NCBI RefSeq assembly: GCF_000568815.1
Contig: NZ_CP007201.1
Coordinates: 434,001-498,000 of the forward strand
Reading direction: 5' to 3'
Length of the DNA: 64,000 bases
DNA from: Sulfurospirillum multivorans DSM 12446
GTDB taxonomy: Bacteria > Campylobacterota > Campylobacteria > Campylobacterales > Sulfurospirillaceae
A program made the translations under genes and the position numbers. Below the pieces are notes generated by a model. That model was not told where the DNA came from, searched no databases, and was given only the letters and a program-made list of their open reading frames with translations. Position 1 is the first letter of the stretch; each line of letters begins with the position of its first letter. Shown here in pieces: positions 7,722 through 16,915 of the stretch.

Positions 7722-7749
7722 AGTTTTCAAAATTTATAAAGGAGTGAGA

Positions 7750-8877
7750 ATGAAGAGAATGTTTCCAAAATTGACAGCCTCTTTGGCGGTCTGTTCGATG
7801 TTAGCCAGTGCAAGTTTTGCAGCAGATGTGATTAAAATTGGTGTGCAAGCGCCTATTACAGGGCAATATGCCAATGAGGGTCAAAGCATCGACAACGGTG
7901 TTCGTTTGATCGTCGAGCAACAAAATGCCAAAGGTGGCGTTTTAGGTAAAAAGATCGAAGTGGTCACCTGCGATGACCAAGGTGCAGCGCAACAAGCGGC
8001 AATTTGTGCGAAAAAATTGGTGAATGAAGGCGTTAAAGCGGTCATTGGCTCCTACACATCTGGCGCAACCGAAGCGGCTCAAACGACCTATTTTAGAGCA
8101 GGAGTGCTTCAAACCAGCGATGGCACGAGTGATTCACTGATTGTACACAAATACTGGACATTTTTTAGAAATTCATTCCCCAACAGTGCTGAAGCCGAAT
8201 ACACCGCAAAATACTTTGTGGACGGAAAACAGTACAAAAAAATCGTGGTTCTCTCCGACTACTCAAGCTACTCAACCGACTTAGCGGACGCAACAGTGAA
8301 AGCGCTTAAAGCGAAAAATGCCAACATTATTTATGAAGGTAAAATCAAATCAGGCACTCAAAACTTTACCGCAACACTGACCAAAATCAAATCCATGAAC
8401 CCAGATGTGATCTACTTTAGCGGTTACTACACCGATGGCGGACTATTACGTGCGCAACAAATGCAACTCGGCATCAAAGCAGACTTCGTGGGCGGCGACT
8501 CTAATGACAATCCAGACTACATGAAACTTGCAGGCGATAGTGCCAAAGGAACACTGCTGATCAATGTTCCAACCCCTGGCATCTTACCGTACGACATCGC
8601 CAAAACGTTTTTAGTTGACTACAAAGCAAAATTCAACATGGCGCCAGCATCCATTTGGTCACTGATGAATGTGGATGGACTTCGCGCGATTTTACATGTC
8701 ATGGAGCAAAGCAAATCAGACGATACGAAAGTGATCGCTGAGGGCTTGCATGCACTCAAAGATTTCCCAGGTATCACAGGTCCTGTGACCTTTAGAGAAG
8801 ATGGCGAGCGCATCGGTGGTGGTTACATGACCTATGAAGTTCAAGCGGATAAAAGCTATAAGATCGTTTACCAATAA
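7750..8877 (+). CDS. livJ: branched-chain amino acid ABC transporter substrate-binding protein
   Basis: 375 residues from ATG 7750, preceded by GGAG at the right distance. An in-frame start at 7693 would translate the terminator palindrome and is rejected. A signal peptide over residues 1-24 ends in SASFA-AD. The mature part is a Leu/Ile/Val-binding (LivK/LivJ) type I periplasmic protein: VIKIGVQAPITGQYAN, CDDQGAAQQA and the ligand-pocket stretch GSYTSGATEAAQTTY. It delivers amino acids to the LivHMGF channel encoded directly downstream. The real ligand may be another amino acid, and the following putA makes proline or a related compound worth considering. Confidence 0.92.
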   Translation: MKRMFPKLTASLAVCSMLASASFAADVIKIGVQAPITGQYANEGQSIDNGVRLIVEQQNAKGGVLGKKIEVVTCDDQGAAQQAAICAKKLVNEGVKAVIGSYTSGATEAAQTTYFRAGVLQTSDGTSDSLIVHKYWTFFRNSFPNSAEAEYTAKYFVDGKQYKKIVVLSDYSSYSTDLADATVKALKAKNANIIYEGKIKSGTQNFTATLTKIKSMNPDVIYFSGYYTDGGLLRAQQMQLGIKADFVGGDSNDNPDYMKLAGDSAKGTLLINVPTPGILPYDIAKTFLVDYKAKFNMAPASIWSLMNVDGLRAILHVMEQSKSDDTKVIAEGLHALKDFPGITGPVTFREDGERIGGGYMTYEVQADKSYKIVYQ

Positions 8878-8942
8878 AACAGAGTGCATCGCCAAAGAAA
8901 ATTCTTCTTTGGCGTGCCATTACATTAGGATAAGGTGATCTT

Positions 8943-9845
8943 ATGGATATTTTCTTACAACAAATGGTCAATGGTCTGACCATCGGAAGCCTCTACGCAC
9001 TCGTAGCTCTGGGGTATACGATGGTGTATGGCGTGATGCGACTGATCAACTTTGCGCACGGTGACCTCGTTGCTTTTTCAGCATTTATCGGCTTAAGCGT
9101 GTATGCCCAAATTTTTGGTGAGAGTATTACCTCTTTGGTAGCGGTCATTACGGTTTTTGTCTTCACGGCGGCTATTGTTGCTTTTGTGGGTGTGCTTCTT
9201 GAGCGTCTTGCATACAGACCTTTACGAACGGCACCACGGTTGAGCGCAGTGGTTTCAGCTCTTGGTGCAGGGCTTGTGATTCAAAATTCGGTGATGCTGA
9301 TTTGGGGACCCAATATGAAAATATTTCCTTCCAATCTTTTTCCTTCAACGATTTGGGAAATCGGTGGCATCGTCATTACCTTTACGCAAGTGATGATTTT
9401 AGGCGTTTCATCGCTCTTAATGGTAGGGCTTTATTTTTTCATTCACCAAACCAAAATTGGCACCGCGATTCGAGCGGTAGCGATTGACCAAGACGCGGCA
9501 AAACTGATGGGCATCAATGTCAACCGCATTATTATGATTATTTTCATCATTGGCTCTGCATTAGGTGCTGTGGCGGGATTGTTTATCGGAACCTATTACC
9601 GTGGCATTACCTTCGATATGGGCTGGATGTACGGGCTTAATGCTTTTGTGGCGGCGATCATGGGAGGCATTGGCAATATTCCAGGAGCGATGCTTGGAGG
9701 GCTTCTTTTAGGACTCTTTAACGCGATGATTACAGGCTACATCTCGACGCAATGGGCGGAAACGTTTACGTTTGTGTTGCTCATCGGCATTTTGGTGTTG
9801 AGACCCACAGGCATCTTGGGCGAAACCGTGGCGGAGAAAGTATGA
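8943..9845 (+). CDS. livH: branched-chain amino acid ABC transporter permease LivH
   Basis: 300 residues, inner-membrane permease with about eight hydrophobic helices. It starts DIFLQQMVNGLTIGSLYALV, the usual LivH N-terminus, and has the LIN-FAHGD and AIRAVAIDQDAAKLMGINVN segments; the latter is the coupling loop that meets the ATPases. It pairs with LivM to form the channel. Its TGA stop overlaps the ATG of livM (ATGA), a sign of translational coupling. The gap to livJ is 65 bases. Confidence 0.95.
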   Translation: MDIFLQQMVNGLTIGSLYALVALGYTMVYGVMRLINFAHGDLVAFSAFIGLSVYAQIFGESITSLVAVITVFVFTAAIVAFVGVLLERLAYRPLRTAPRLSAVVSALGAGLVIQNSVMLIWGPNMKIFPSNLFPSTIWEIGGIVITFTQVMILGVSSLLMVGLYFFIHQTKIGTAIRAVAIDQDAAKLMGINVNRIIMIIFIIGSALGAVAGLFIGTYYRGITFDMGWMYGLNAFVAAIMGGIGNIPGAMLGGLLLGLFNAMITGYISTQWAETFTFVLLIGILVLRPTGILGETVAEKV

Positions 9846-10795
9846 TGAATAAAACCAGTCTAATAGCGTTAGTGCTACTTGTTTTTATGGGCTTTTTCCC
9901 TCTGTTTGTCGACTCGGCGTGGTTAGCTGTAGGTACCACTTTTTTGGTTTTTGCGGTCGTAGCACTCTCCCAAGACATCATTTTAGGGCGCGCGGGCGTG
10001 TTTCACATGGGGCATGCAGTCTTTTTTGGCTTGGGCGCTTACACGACCGCCATTTTAAATGTCAACTTTGGACTTCCCATCCTTGCGACGTGGGCGCCGG
10101 CGGTGTTGGTTCCCATGCTCGTTGCATTTATCATGGTGGCTCCGATTATTCACCTTCGAGGTGACTACTTGTTGGTGGCGACGATTGGCTTTAACATCAT
10201 CTTTATTCAAGTGCTCGAAAACGATGTTTTTGGGCTGACAGGAGGGCCAAACGGTCTTTTTGGCATTGATGTTGTAAGAGTCTTGGGCTATGACTTCTCA
10301 TCTCAAACGCACATGTACTATATGGCGTTTATCCTTTTGGGTATTACACTGTTGATTATGCGAAACCTTGATAAGAGCAAATTTGGGCGAGCGATGTTTT
10401 ACATCCACAAAGATGAAATTGCCGCTCAGAGTATGGGTATTAATGTGCGTTACTTCAAGCTTTACGCGTTTATTTTAGGTGCTGGGATTGCGGGGGCGGC
10501 GGGAAGTATGTTTTCGGTTCAGTACTCTGCGGTCAGTCCTGAGGCGTTTAATGTCACGCAGTCCATTATGTTTTTTACGATCGTTTTAGTGGGTGGTTCG
10601 GCTTCACTTCCGGGTGTTTTGATCGGAACGTTCATCATGTTTGTACTTCCTGAAATGTTTCGAGAGTTTGAGACGGCGCGTTATTTGGTCTTTGGAATTG
10701 CGATGATTTTGACGATGATCTTACGCCCTCGTGGCATTTGGCCGGTGCGTTTTGGCAACATCCCAGACTTCCTTAAAAAGAAGGGGGTCAAATGA
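9842..10795 (+). CDS. livM: branched-chain amino acid ABC transporter permease LivM
   Basis: 317 residues from ATG 9842, which overlaps the livH stop; the longer frame upstream reads through livH and is not used. It is a multi-helix membrane protein with the LivM signatures LSQDIILGRAGVFHMGHAVF and HLRGDYLLVATIGFNIIF, and the coupling-loop segment AAQSMGINVRYFK. Its stop overlaps the livG start by 4 bases. It forms the second half of the permease. Confidence 0.95.
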   Translation: MMNKTSLIALVLLVFMGFFPLFVDSAWLAVGTTFLVFAVVALSQDIILGRAGVFHMGHAVFFGLGAYTTAILNVNFGLPILATWAPAVLVPMLVAFIMVAPIIHLRGDYLLVATIGFNIIFIQVLENDVFGLTGGPNGLFGIDVVRVLGYDFSSQTHMYYMAFILLGITLLIMRNLDKSKFGRAMFYIHKDEIAAQSMGINVRYFKLYAFILGAGIAGAAGSMFSVQYSAVSPEAFNVTQSIMFFTIVLVGGSASLPGVLIGTFIMFVLPEMFREFETARYLVFGIAMILTMILRPRGIWPVRFGNIPDFLKKKGVK

Positions 10796-11574
10796 GCGAG
10801 TATCTTCTAGAAATTAGCCATGTGAGCAAGTATTTTCAAGGATTGGTCGCCATTAATGATCTTTCGATGAAGGTGAAAAAAGGGCAGATTTACGGCATCA
10901 TCGGACCTAATGGCGCAGGTAAAACGACGCTGTTTAACTGCATTACGGGCATTTACCGACCTGAAATCGGGCAAATCCTCTGGAAAGGTAAAGAGATCAA
11001 AGGCATCAGTCCGCATAAAATTGCGGAGCTGGGCATCTTGCGTACGTTTCAGACGATTCGTCTTTTTGCGGAGATGAGTGTGGCGGAGAACATCATGTCG
11101 GGTCGTCATATCAAGTCTAAACAACGCTGGTATAACGGGGTTATTCCCACGCCTGCGTATTACAAAGACGAGAAGGCGAATTGGGAGAAAGTCGGCGAAT
11201 TGATGGACTTTTTCCATCTTTCAGAGTATGCGACTATTCCCGCAGGCGATCTCTCGTATGGCGTTCAAAGGCGCATTGAGATGGCACGCGCCCTTGCAGC
11301 TGAGCCGGAGCTTCTCATTCTCGACGAGCCCGCCGCAGGACTCAATGAAAACGAGACGTTGGAACTCACCCAAACGATTCGCAAAATTCAAGCGATGGGT
11401 GTGACGATCATGATGATTGAGCACGACATGGAGATGGTGATGAGTTTGTGCGAATACATCACGGTTATTAACTTTGGCGCGAAGATCAGCGAGGGTATGC
11501 CTTCGTTTGTTCAAGACGATCCTGTGGTGATTGAGGCGTATATTGGCAGTGATGAGGACGATGACGATGAGTGA
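10792..11574 (+). CDS. livG: branched-chain amino acid ABC transporter ATP-binding protein LivG
   Basis: 260-residue ABC ATPase. Walker A is GPNGAGKTT, the signature region is LSYGVQRRIEMARAL (Q-R variant usual for LivG), and Walker B is ELLILDEPAAGLN with the H-loop in MMIEHDMEMVM. The long stretch after Walker A with the loop NIMSGRHIKSK is typical of LivG. It ends in a run of acidic residues (SDEDDDDE), which is less usual. It overlaps both neighbours, livM by 4 bases and livF by 8. Confidence 0.95.
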   Translation: MSEYLLEISHVSKYFQGLVAINDLSMKVKKGQIYGIIGPNGAGKTTLFNCITGIYRPEIGQILWKGKEIKGISPHKIAELGILRTFQTIRLFAEMSVAENIMSGRHIKSKQRWYNGVIPTPAYYKDEKANWEKVGELMDFFHLSEYATIPAGDLSYGVQRRIEMARALAAEPELLILDEPAAGLNENETLELTQTIRKIQAMGVTIMMIEHDMEMVMSLCEYITVINFGAKISEGMPSFVQDDPVVIEAYIGSDEDDDDE

Positions 11575-12289
11575 AAAATTATTAGAAGTCAAAAGCTTAC
11601 ATGTAAACTACGGGGCGATTGAAGCGATCAAAGGCATTGATTTACATGTCAACAAAGGCGAGGTCGTGACGATCCTTGGTGCGAATGGCGCAGGGAAAAC
11701 AACCACACTTCGCACGATCAGTGGGCTTTTGAAGCCGAGTTCTGGGAACATCTTTTTTGATGGCAAAGAGATCACACAGCTGCCTGCGCATGAGATCGTG
11801 AGTCTGGGTATGAGTCATTCGCCCGAAGGCAGGCGTGTGTTTGGCACGCTCAGTGTCGAAGAGAACTTGATGATGGGCGCGTACAGTCTTAAAACGTTTG
11901 ATGCGCCGACATTGGAATGGATTTATGAAATTTTACCACGTTTACACGAGCGCAAAAAACAGTTGGCAGGCACACTCAGTGGTGGTGAACAGCAGATGTT
12001 GGCGATTGGGCGAGCGATTATGAGCAAACCCACACTTTTGATCTTGGATGAACCTAGCCTTGGACTGGCACCCGTGTTGGTTAAGGTGATTTTTAAGGCG
12101 ATTAAAGAGATCAGTAAACGTGGTGTTACCGTGCTTTTGGTCGAGCAAAATGCGAAAGCGGCACTCAAACTCGCCCATCGTGGTTATGTTTTGGAGTTGG
12201 GAAAAATAACCCACAGCGGAAGCAGTGAGGAGCTCCTCAATTCAGAAATGATACAAGAGGCGTACTTGGGCAAGAAAAAAGAGGCGTAA
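11567..12289 (+). CDS. livF: branched-chain amino acid ABC transporter ATP-binding protein LivF
   Basis: 240 residues from ATG 11567, inside the last codons of livG. Walker A is GANGAGKTT, the signature LSGGEQQMLAIGRA, Walker B LLILDEPSLGLAP. The SPEGRRVF motif after Walker A is diagnostic for LivF. An iterated palindrome lies near the N-terminus (11597-11606, read Leu-His-Val) and a one-mismatch copy at 11642-11651. This closes the five-gene importer; a 119-base gap with another palindrome precedes putA. Confidence 0.95.
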   Translation: MSEKLLEVKSLHVNYGAIEAIKGIDLHVNKGEVVTILGANGAGKTTTLRTISGLLKPSSGNIFFDGKEITQLPAHEIVSLGMSHSPEGRRVFGTLSVEENLMMGAYSLKTFDAPTLEWIYEILPRLHERKKQLAGTLSGGEQQMLAIGRAIMSKPTLLILDEPSLGLAPVLVKVIFKAIKEISKRGVTVLLVEQNAKAALKLAHRGYVLELGKITHSGSSEELLNSEMIQEAYLGKKKEA

Positions 12290-12408
12290 CTTCCAACAAA
12301 GATGCCCGCCCCGCTAAAAGTGAGCATCTAAGACATGTCTAATCTTTACATGTAAAGTGAAAGTTACTTAAATTTGATTTAAATACGAATTAAAGTTGAG
12401 GAACATTA

Positions 12409-15400
12409 ATGCTAAAGAATGAAATAATCATCGAACGTGCCATCGCATTGGCAGAAAAATGGCAAAATCGCGCTACCGAGTTGGTCAGCGATTTTGATAA
12501 AAAATTCCACATCAAAATGAACAAAATGCTCAGCCATCCTAAAGATAAAGTCTTTTTGATCGAGCTGATGGATCAGAGTTTTAGAAGTAAAAATCCCGCA
12601 CGCGTTGCCAATCAGATCGAGTATCTTTTCGCCAAATACGAAATGGCATCATTTTTCACGACCTCCGAGCGCTTTTTGGTCTTTTTATTTCGCAATGCAG
12701 GCATTTACTTGCCGCAAATTTCCATCCCACTTTTTATCAGCAATATCCGAGAAGACACTAAAACTGTGGTGCTCAAAGGTGAAGACGATGTGCTCAATGC
12801 TCATTTGATCAAACGCAAACGTGAGGGCACACGCATCAATCTTAATCTCATTGGCGAAGTCGTTTTAGGCGAAGAAGAAGCGGAAGAGCGCATTGAAAAA
12901 TACCTCAAAGTGCTTGAAAACCCCAATGTGGATTACATCTCCATCAAAATCTCAACGCTCTTTTCGCAGATCAATGCGCTTGCTTACGAAGAGACGGTGG
13001 AAGAGCTCGTGAAACGCTTAAGTCGCATCTACGCACAAGCGAAAAAATACAGCTTTACCAATGCCAAAGGTGAGCAAACGAACAAATTTATCAACCTTGA
13101 TATGGAAGAGTACCGCGATCTTGGCTTGACGTTTAGCGCGTTTACCCAAACGCTTGATCTTCCAGAATTTCAAGATTTTCGTGCAGGCATCGTGCTTCAA
13201 GCGTATCTGCCTGATTCGCATTTGTGGCAACAAAAGCTTATCGCATGGGCAAAACAACGGGTTGAAAAGGGCGGTGTGCCGATTAAAATGCGCTTGGTGA
13301 AGGGTGCCAATATGGAGATGGAAGAGACCGAAGCAGGGCTTCGTCACTGGGAACTCGTCACACACACGCGTAAAATCGACACCGATAGCAACTATAAAGT
13401 GATGGGTGAATTTGCCTTGCGCCCTGAACATGCCCAGTATGTCAACCTCGGTATGGCATCGCACAATCTCTTTGAATTGGCGCATGGGTATGAGCTTTCA
13501 CGTGAGTACGGCACCACCGAATTTTTCAGCATGGAGATGTTGGAAGGCATGAGCGAATCGGCACGCCTTGCGATCAAAGAGATCAGTGGCGAGGTGATTT
13601 TGTACGCTCCCACAGCAAAAAAAGAGCAGTTTACCAACGCGATTGCTTATCTGGTTAGACGTCTGGATGAAAATACGGGTGAGGAGAATTTTATCCGTTA
13701 CTCGTTTGGTCTTACCGTGGGAAGCCCTGCATGGGAGAGTCAAAAACAGAAATTTATCGACGCGTTTGAGAACACACAAAACCTTTTCATTGGCGCAAAA
13801 CGCAACCAAAACAGGCTGAGCGAGCAATGGGAAAACTACGAAGGCGGAAGCTTCTTTAGGGGCGAATACCATGGCGAAGCTGATACTGATTTTATCTTGC
13901 CACCGAATAAAGAGTGGGCAAAAACGATTCGCGCCAAATGGCAGAAAAAAGTGGGCGATGAGGTTGGCATCGCGCCCATTGTCGTTGGCGGCGAGGCGAT
14001 TGTGGATCGAGACATAAAAACCGTCATCGACAAATCCCAACTTAAAGAGGGTGTGGTGTGCGGTAAATACGCACTTGCCACCAAAGAAGATTTACAAAAA
14101 GCGGTTGAAATTGCCACTAAAGACGTCGATGGTTGGAGAAACCTCAGTGCGAGCGAGCGCCAAAAGGTGCTTGGGCAAGTAGCGAATAAGATGCGCGCCA
14201 AACGAGGTGATCTGATCGGGGTTGCCGCGGCGGAAGTAGGAAAAGTCTTTTTTGAAACCGACGTGGAAGTCAGCGAAGCGATCGACTTTTTAGAGTTTTA
14301 CGGCTACAGTGCACGCTATTTTGAGGAGTTTAAAAACCTTACATGTAAAGGCAAAGGTGTTGGCGTTGTGACACCTCCGTGGAACTTTCCGATCGCGATT
14401 CCCGTCGGAGGCATCAGTGCTGCGTTAGCGGCAGGAAATTGCGTGATCATCAAACCTGCCAGTGCGGCTGCGTTATGTGCATATGAGCTCTGCCAATGCT
14501 TTTGGGAAGCAGGGGTGAGTAAAAATATCCTTCAATTTGTGCCGTGCGCAGGAAGTTTGGCGGGGGAATACCTTGTTCAAAATGAGAAAGTTGATTTTGT
14601 CATCTTAACGGGCGGTGAAGAGACGGCGTATACCATGCTCAAAAGTCGTCCAAATCTCTTTTTAAGCGCTGAAACGGGTGGCAAAGATGCGACCATTGTG
14701 ACCGCGATGAGCGACCGCGAACAGGCGATCAAAAACGTGGTTCACTCTGCCTTTTCCAACAGTGGTCAAAAATGCTCTGCAACCTCACTTTTGGTCTTGG
14801 AAGAGGAAGTTTACAACGATCCACACTTTAAAAAAGGACTTGTCGATGCGGCACAGAGTTTACATGTAGGCTCCGTGTGGGACTTTGCCAATCGCCTAGG
14901 AACCCTTGCCAATTCCGTCAGTGGCGCGCTGAAACAAGCCCTTGAGAGCCTTGAAGAGGGTGAGAGTTGGGCATTAGCGCCAATGTATGCCGATGAAAAC
15001 GAGTACATGCTCAAACCTAGCATCAAATGGGGTGTCAAAGAGGGCAGTTTTTGCCATAAAACGGAGCTGTTTGGTCCTGTACTTTCGGTGATGTGCGCGA
15101 AAGATTTGAAGCATGCCATTGCGATCGTCAATGCGACAGGCTATGGGCTGACGTCGGGCATTGAGTCACTTGATGAGCGCGAAGTGGCGTATTGGAGGAA
15201 GCATCTCAAAGCGGGCAACCTCTACATCAATCGCGGAACAACAGGTGCGATCGTGCTGCGTCAACCATTTGGTGGCTTTGGAAAATCCGCCGTGGGTTCA
15301 GGCAGAAAAGCGGGCATTCACAACTACATTACGCAGTTTATGGAGATCGAAGATGTGGCTGAACCTCTCCTCAAGCATTCCCCTCCACACGCGTTTATTC

Positions 15401-16005
15401 ATCTGATTCATGGTTGGAAAGATGGCTGCGATAAAGGATTGTACGCAGGATTTAAGGCTGATTTTGAGAAATTAAGTTTGGCGGTTGGCAGTTACGTTGA
15501 AAATGTCGAAGTGACGTTTAGCCAAGAGCAAGACTTTGCAAAGGTGCGAGGTGAAGACAATCTGTTTAAATATCTCCCGCTCAAACGCATCGCACTTCGC
15601 GTCAGCCAAGACGATGGACTTTTTGATGTCATGAGCCGCATTATGGCTTCCATCATCGCTCAAACCTCTTTACATGTAAGCATTGACTTTGGCGCTCAAA
15701 GCAGTGTCATCTCATTTTTATATGAAAATCAAGGCATGCTGTTTGGGAAAAATGACACGATAGAACGCGAAGATGAAGCTACATTTGTCAAATGCTTTGA
15801 GACCACCGATAAGATTTTCTACGCAAACGCTGCACGCATCTCGCCTTTTGTCTATGAAGCAGCCGCCAAAAAAGCGAAGTGCATTGTCAGAGCAAAACCA
15901 CTGATGGAAGGGCGCGTGGAGTTGTTGCACTATTTTGCAGAACAGAGCATTTCACACAGTTATCATCGTTATGGGAATCTTGGAGCGAGGGGAATTAAAA
16001 AGTAA
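12409..16005 (+). CDS. putA: bifunctional proline dehydrogenase / 1-pyrroline-5-carboxylate dehydrogenase PutA
   Basis: 1198 residues. The first about 480 form the FAD-dependent proline dehydrogenase barrel (KMRLVKGANMEMEE, and the REYGTTEFFSMEMLEGM region). The aldehyde dehydrogenase domain follows, with SAETGGKDATIV (catalytic-region Glu755) and SGQKCSA (nucleophile Cys789). A further about 190-residue C-terminal domain continues past the ALDH, as in longer PutA types. There is no N-terminal ribbon-helix-helix domain, so unlike the enterobacterial protein it should not repress its own gene. It oxidises proline to glutamate in two steps with electrons entering the quinone pool and NAD. Two palindromes lie inside (14339, 15670). 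Confidence 0.96.
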   Translation: MLKNEIIIERAIALAEKWQNRATELVSDFDKKFHIKMNKMLSHPKDKVFLIELMDQSFRSKNPARVANQIEYLFAKYEMASFFTTSERFLVFLFRNAGIYLPQISIPLFISNIREDTKTVVLKGEDDVLNAHLIKRKREGTRINLNLIGEVVLGEEEAEERIEKYLKVLENPNVDYISIKISTLFSQINALAYEETVEELVKRLSRIYAQAKKYSFTNAKGEQTNKFINLDMEEYRDLGLTFSAFTQTLDLPEFQDFRAGIVLQAYLPDSHLWQQKLIAWAKQRVEKGGVPIKMRLVKGANMEMEETEAGLRHWELVTHTRKIDTDSNYKVMGEFALRPEHAQYVNLGMASHNLFELAHGYELSREYGTTEFFSMEMLEGMSESARLAIKEISGEVILYAPTAKKEQFTNAIAYLVRRLDENTGEENFIRYSFGLTVGSPAWESQKQKFIDAFENTQNLFIGAKRNQNRLSEQWENYEGGSFFRGEYHGEADTDFILPPNKEWAKTIRAKWQKKVGDEVGIAPIVVGGEAIVDRDIKTVIDKSQLKEGVVCGKYALATKEDLQKAVEIATKDVDGWRNLSASERQKVLGQVANKMRAKRGDLIGVAAAEVGKVFFETDVEVSEAIDFLEFYGYSARYFEEFKNLTCKGKGVGVVTPPWNFPIAIPVGGISAALAAGNCVIIKPASAAALCAYELCQCFWEAGVSKNILQFVPCAGSLAGEYLVQNEKVDFVILTGGEETAYTMLKSRPNLFLSAETGGKDATIVTAMSDREQAIKNVVHSAFSNSGQKCSATSLLVLEEEVYNDPHFKKGLVDAAQSLHVGSVWDFANRLGTLANSVSGALKQALESLEEGESWALAPMYADENEYMLKPSIKWGVKEGSFCHKTELFGPVLSVMCAKDLKHAIAIVNATGYGLTSGIESLDEREVAYWRKHLKAGNLYINRGTTGAIVLRQPFGGFGKSAVGSGRKAGIHNYITQFMEIEDVAEPLLKHSPPHAFIHLIHGWKDGCDKGLYAGFKADFEKLSLAVGSYVENVEVTFSQEQDFAKVRGEDNLFKYLPLKRIALRVSQDDGLFDVMSRIMASIIAQTSLHVSIDFGAQSSVISFLYENQGMLFGKNDTIEREDEATFVKCFETTDKIFYANAARISPFVYEAAAKKAKCIVRAKPLMEGRVELLHYFAEQSISHSYHRYGNLGARGIKK

Positions 16006-16013
16006 AACCAAGG

Positions 16014-16033
16014 CAGGGGCAAAAAAGCCCCTG
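16014..16033 (+). terminator. terminator after putA
   Basis: Perfect 7-bp stem CAGGGGC (16014-16020), loop AAAAAA, GCCCCTG (16027-16033), beginning 8 bases after the putA stop. The following T-run is broken by G, so it may be weak. Confidence 0.6.
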
Positions 16034-16137
16034 TTGTGTGTCAAAATGCTTTATAGAGCTTAACCGCATAAAAACTAAAATGTGGCTTTTGAAACAATTA
16101 AATCTGTGTGTATTGCCTTTACATGTAAAGCCTTCGT

Positions 16138-16542
16138 TTACTTTGATTTAGTAAACCTAAGCCATTTAATATTGCCTTCAACTTTTGAAAGGTTCAATTC
16201 TTTTCTCAAATCATTGCGTAGGCTATTGATTAAAGGGTTAAGTTCAAATTGATTGCCTTCAGCAACAGTAATAGCTAAGTTTTTTGCAAATTCAACCTGT
16301 TTTTTTGATCCAAAAAGTTGTATGTCAGCAAGAATATTTTCAAGTTTTTCTTTTCGCTCATCGGTTAGTTCTCGGTTCGCGACATCATTTGTTAATATTC
16401 GATAGGCATTGATTAGATGGGTTGTTGATAGTTCTCTTTGTTTGTTTTTTAAATCACGTCTAGCTGTAAAAGAGTGTGCAATGAGCCATCCAATAACTGC
16501 AAGACAAATTGTTATGATAATTTTAAGATATTCAAGCTCCAC
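16138..16542 (-). CDS. small membrane-anchored hypothetical protein
   Basis: 134 residues from a GTG start at 16542. Residues about 6-24 (LKIIITICLAVIGWLIAHS) form one transmembrane helix near the N-terminus, and the rest is charged and helical, probably cytoplasmic. I do not recognise the family. It lies alone between putA and a second small membrane protein. Immediately upstream of its start are an iterated palindrome (16552-16563) and a heptanucleotide tandem repeat (16590-16638), so its promoter region may vary in length between cells. Confidence 0.6.
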   Translation of the reverse strand: MELEYLKIIITICLAVIGWLIAHSFTARRDLKNKQRELSTTHLINAYRILTNDVANRELTDERKEKLENILADIQLFGSKKQVEFAKNLAITVAEGNQFELNPLINSLRNDLRKELNLSKVEGNIKWLRFTKSK

Positions 16543-16589
16543 TTAAATCCTTTTACATGTAAAGACAACAAGGATAAAGTAGTTTGCTC

Positions 16590-16638
16590 CTTTATCCTTT
16601 ATCCTTTATCCTTTATCCTTTATCCTTTATCCTTTATT
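16590..16638. repeat. 7-bp tandem repeat (CTTTATC)n
   Basis: Six perfect head-to-tail copies of CTTTATC (16590-16631) followed by a seventh with one mismatch (CTTTATT, 16632-16638). The reverse complement AGGATAAAG occurs at 16571-16579, so the tract can also fold into a hairpin. It lies between the stop of the coiled-coil gene and the start of the 134-residue gene, both on the minus strand. Tracts of this type change copy number by slipped-strand replication. Confidence 0.9.
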
Positions 16639-16643
16639 TTCAA

Positions 16644-16865
16644 TTATTTAAGTTTCTCGATAATCGTTTGATTGAGCTCGATGGTTTCTTTGTTTTTAGC
16701 GATCTCTTCTTTATTTTTCTCAATACGGTGTTTGTTTTTCGTGATCTCTTCGCGGTTTAGATCGATGAGGCGTGTTAGTTCATCGACGCGTTGCTCGTAT
16801 TTATTGATAAGGTAGTAAATCACATAAACCAGTACACCAATGACAATCCATTGTAAAATATCCAT
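16644..16865 (-). CDS. small membrane-anchored coiled-coil protein
   Basis: 73 residues. Residues about 5-21 (QWIVIGVLVYVIYYLIN) are one transmembrane helix; residues about 24-73 are a run of repeats such as REEITKNKHRIEKNKEEIAK, a continuous charged coiled coil. The family is unknown. Low-complexity proteins of this shape can act as membrane-tethered spacers or scaffolds, but that is a guess. It is transcribed leftwards; yaaA lies upstream on the same strand across 50 bases. Confidence 0.6.
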   Translation of the reverse strand: MDILQWIVIGVLVYVIYYLINKYEQRVDELTRLIDLNREEITKNKHRIEKNKEEIAKNKETIELNQTIIEKLK

Positions 16866-16915
16866 AGACGCTTCCTTTAGTCAAATTTGGTGCTATTGTA
16901 CCCTTTTAATCCAAA

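Noticed and set aside
7693-7749. N-terminal extension of livJ
   Set aside because: The extra residues (MPLHVKR) are the translated terminator palindrome; the ATG at 7750 has a ribosome site and a proper signal peptide.
16590-16638. CRISPR array
   Set aside because: The tandem unit is 7 bases with no spacers and no cas genes nearby; nothing else in the window looks like an array.
16474-16671. 65-codon rightward frame through the tandem repeat
   Set aside because: Its C-terminal repeats (ILYPLSF) are just the translated CTTTATC tract and it is antisense to a better gene.
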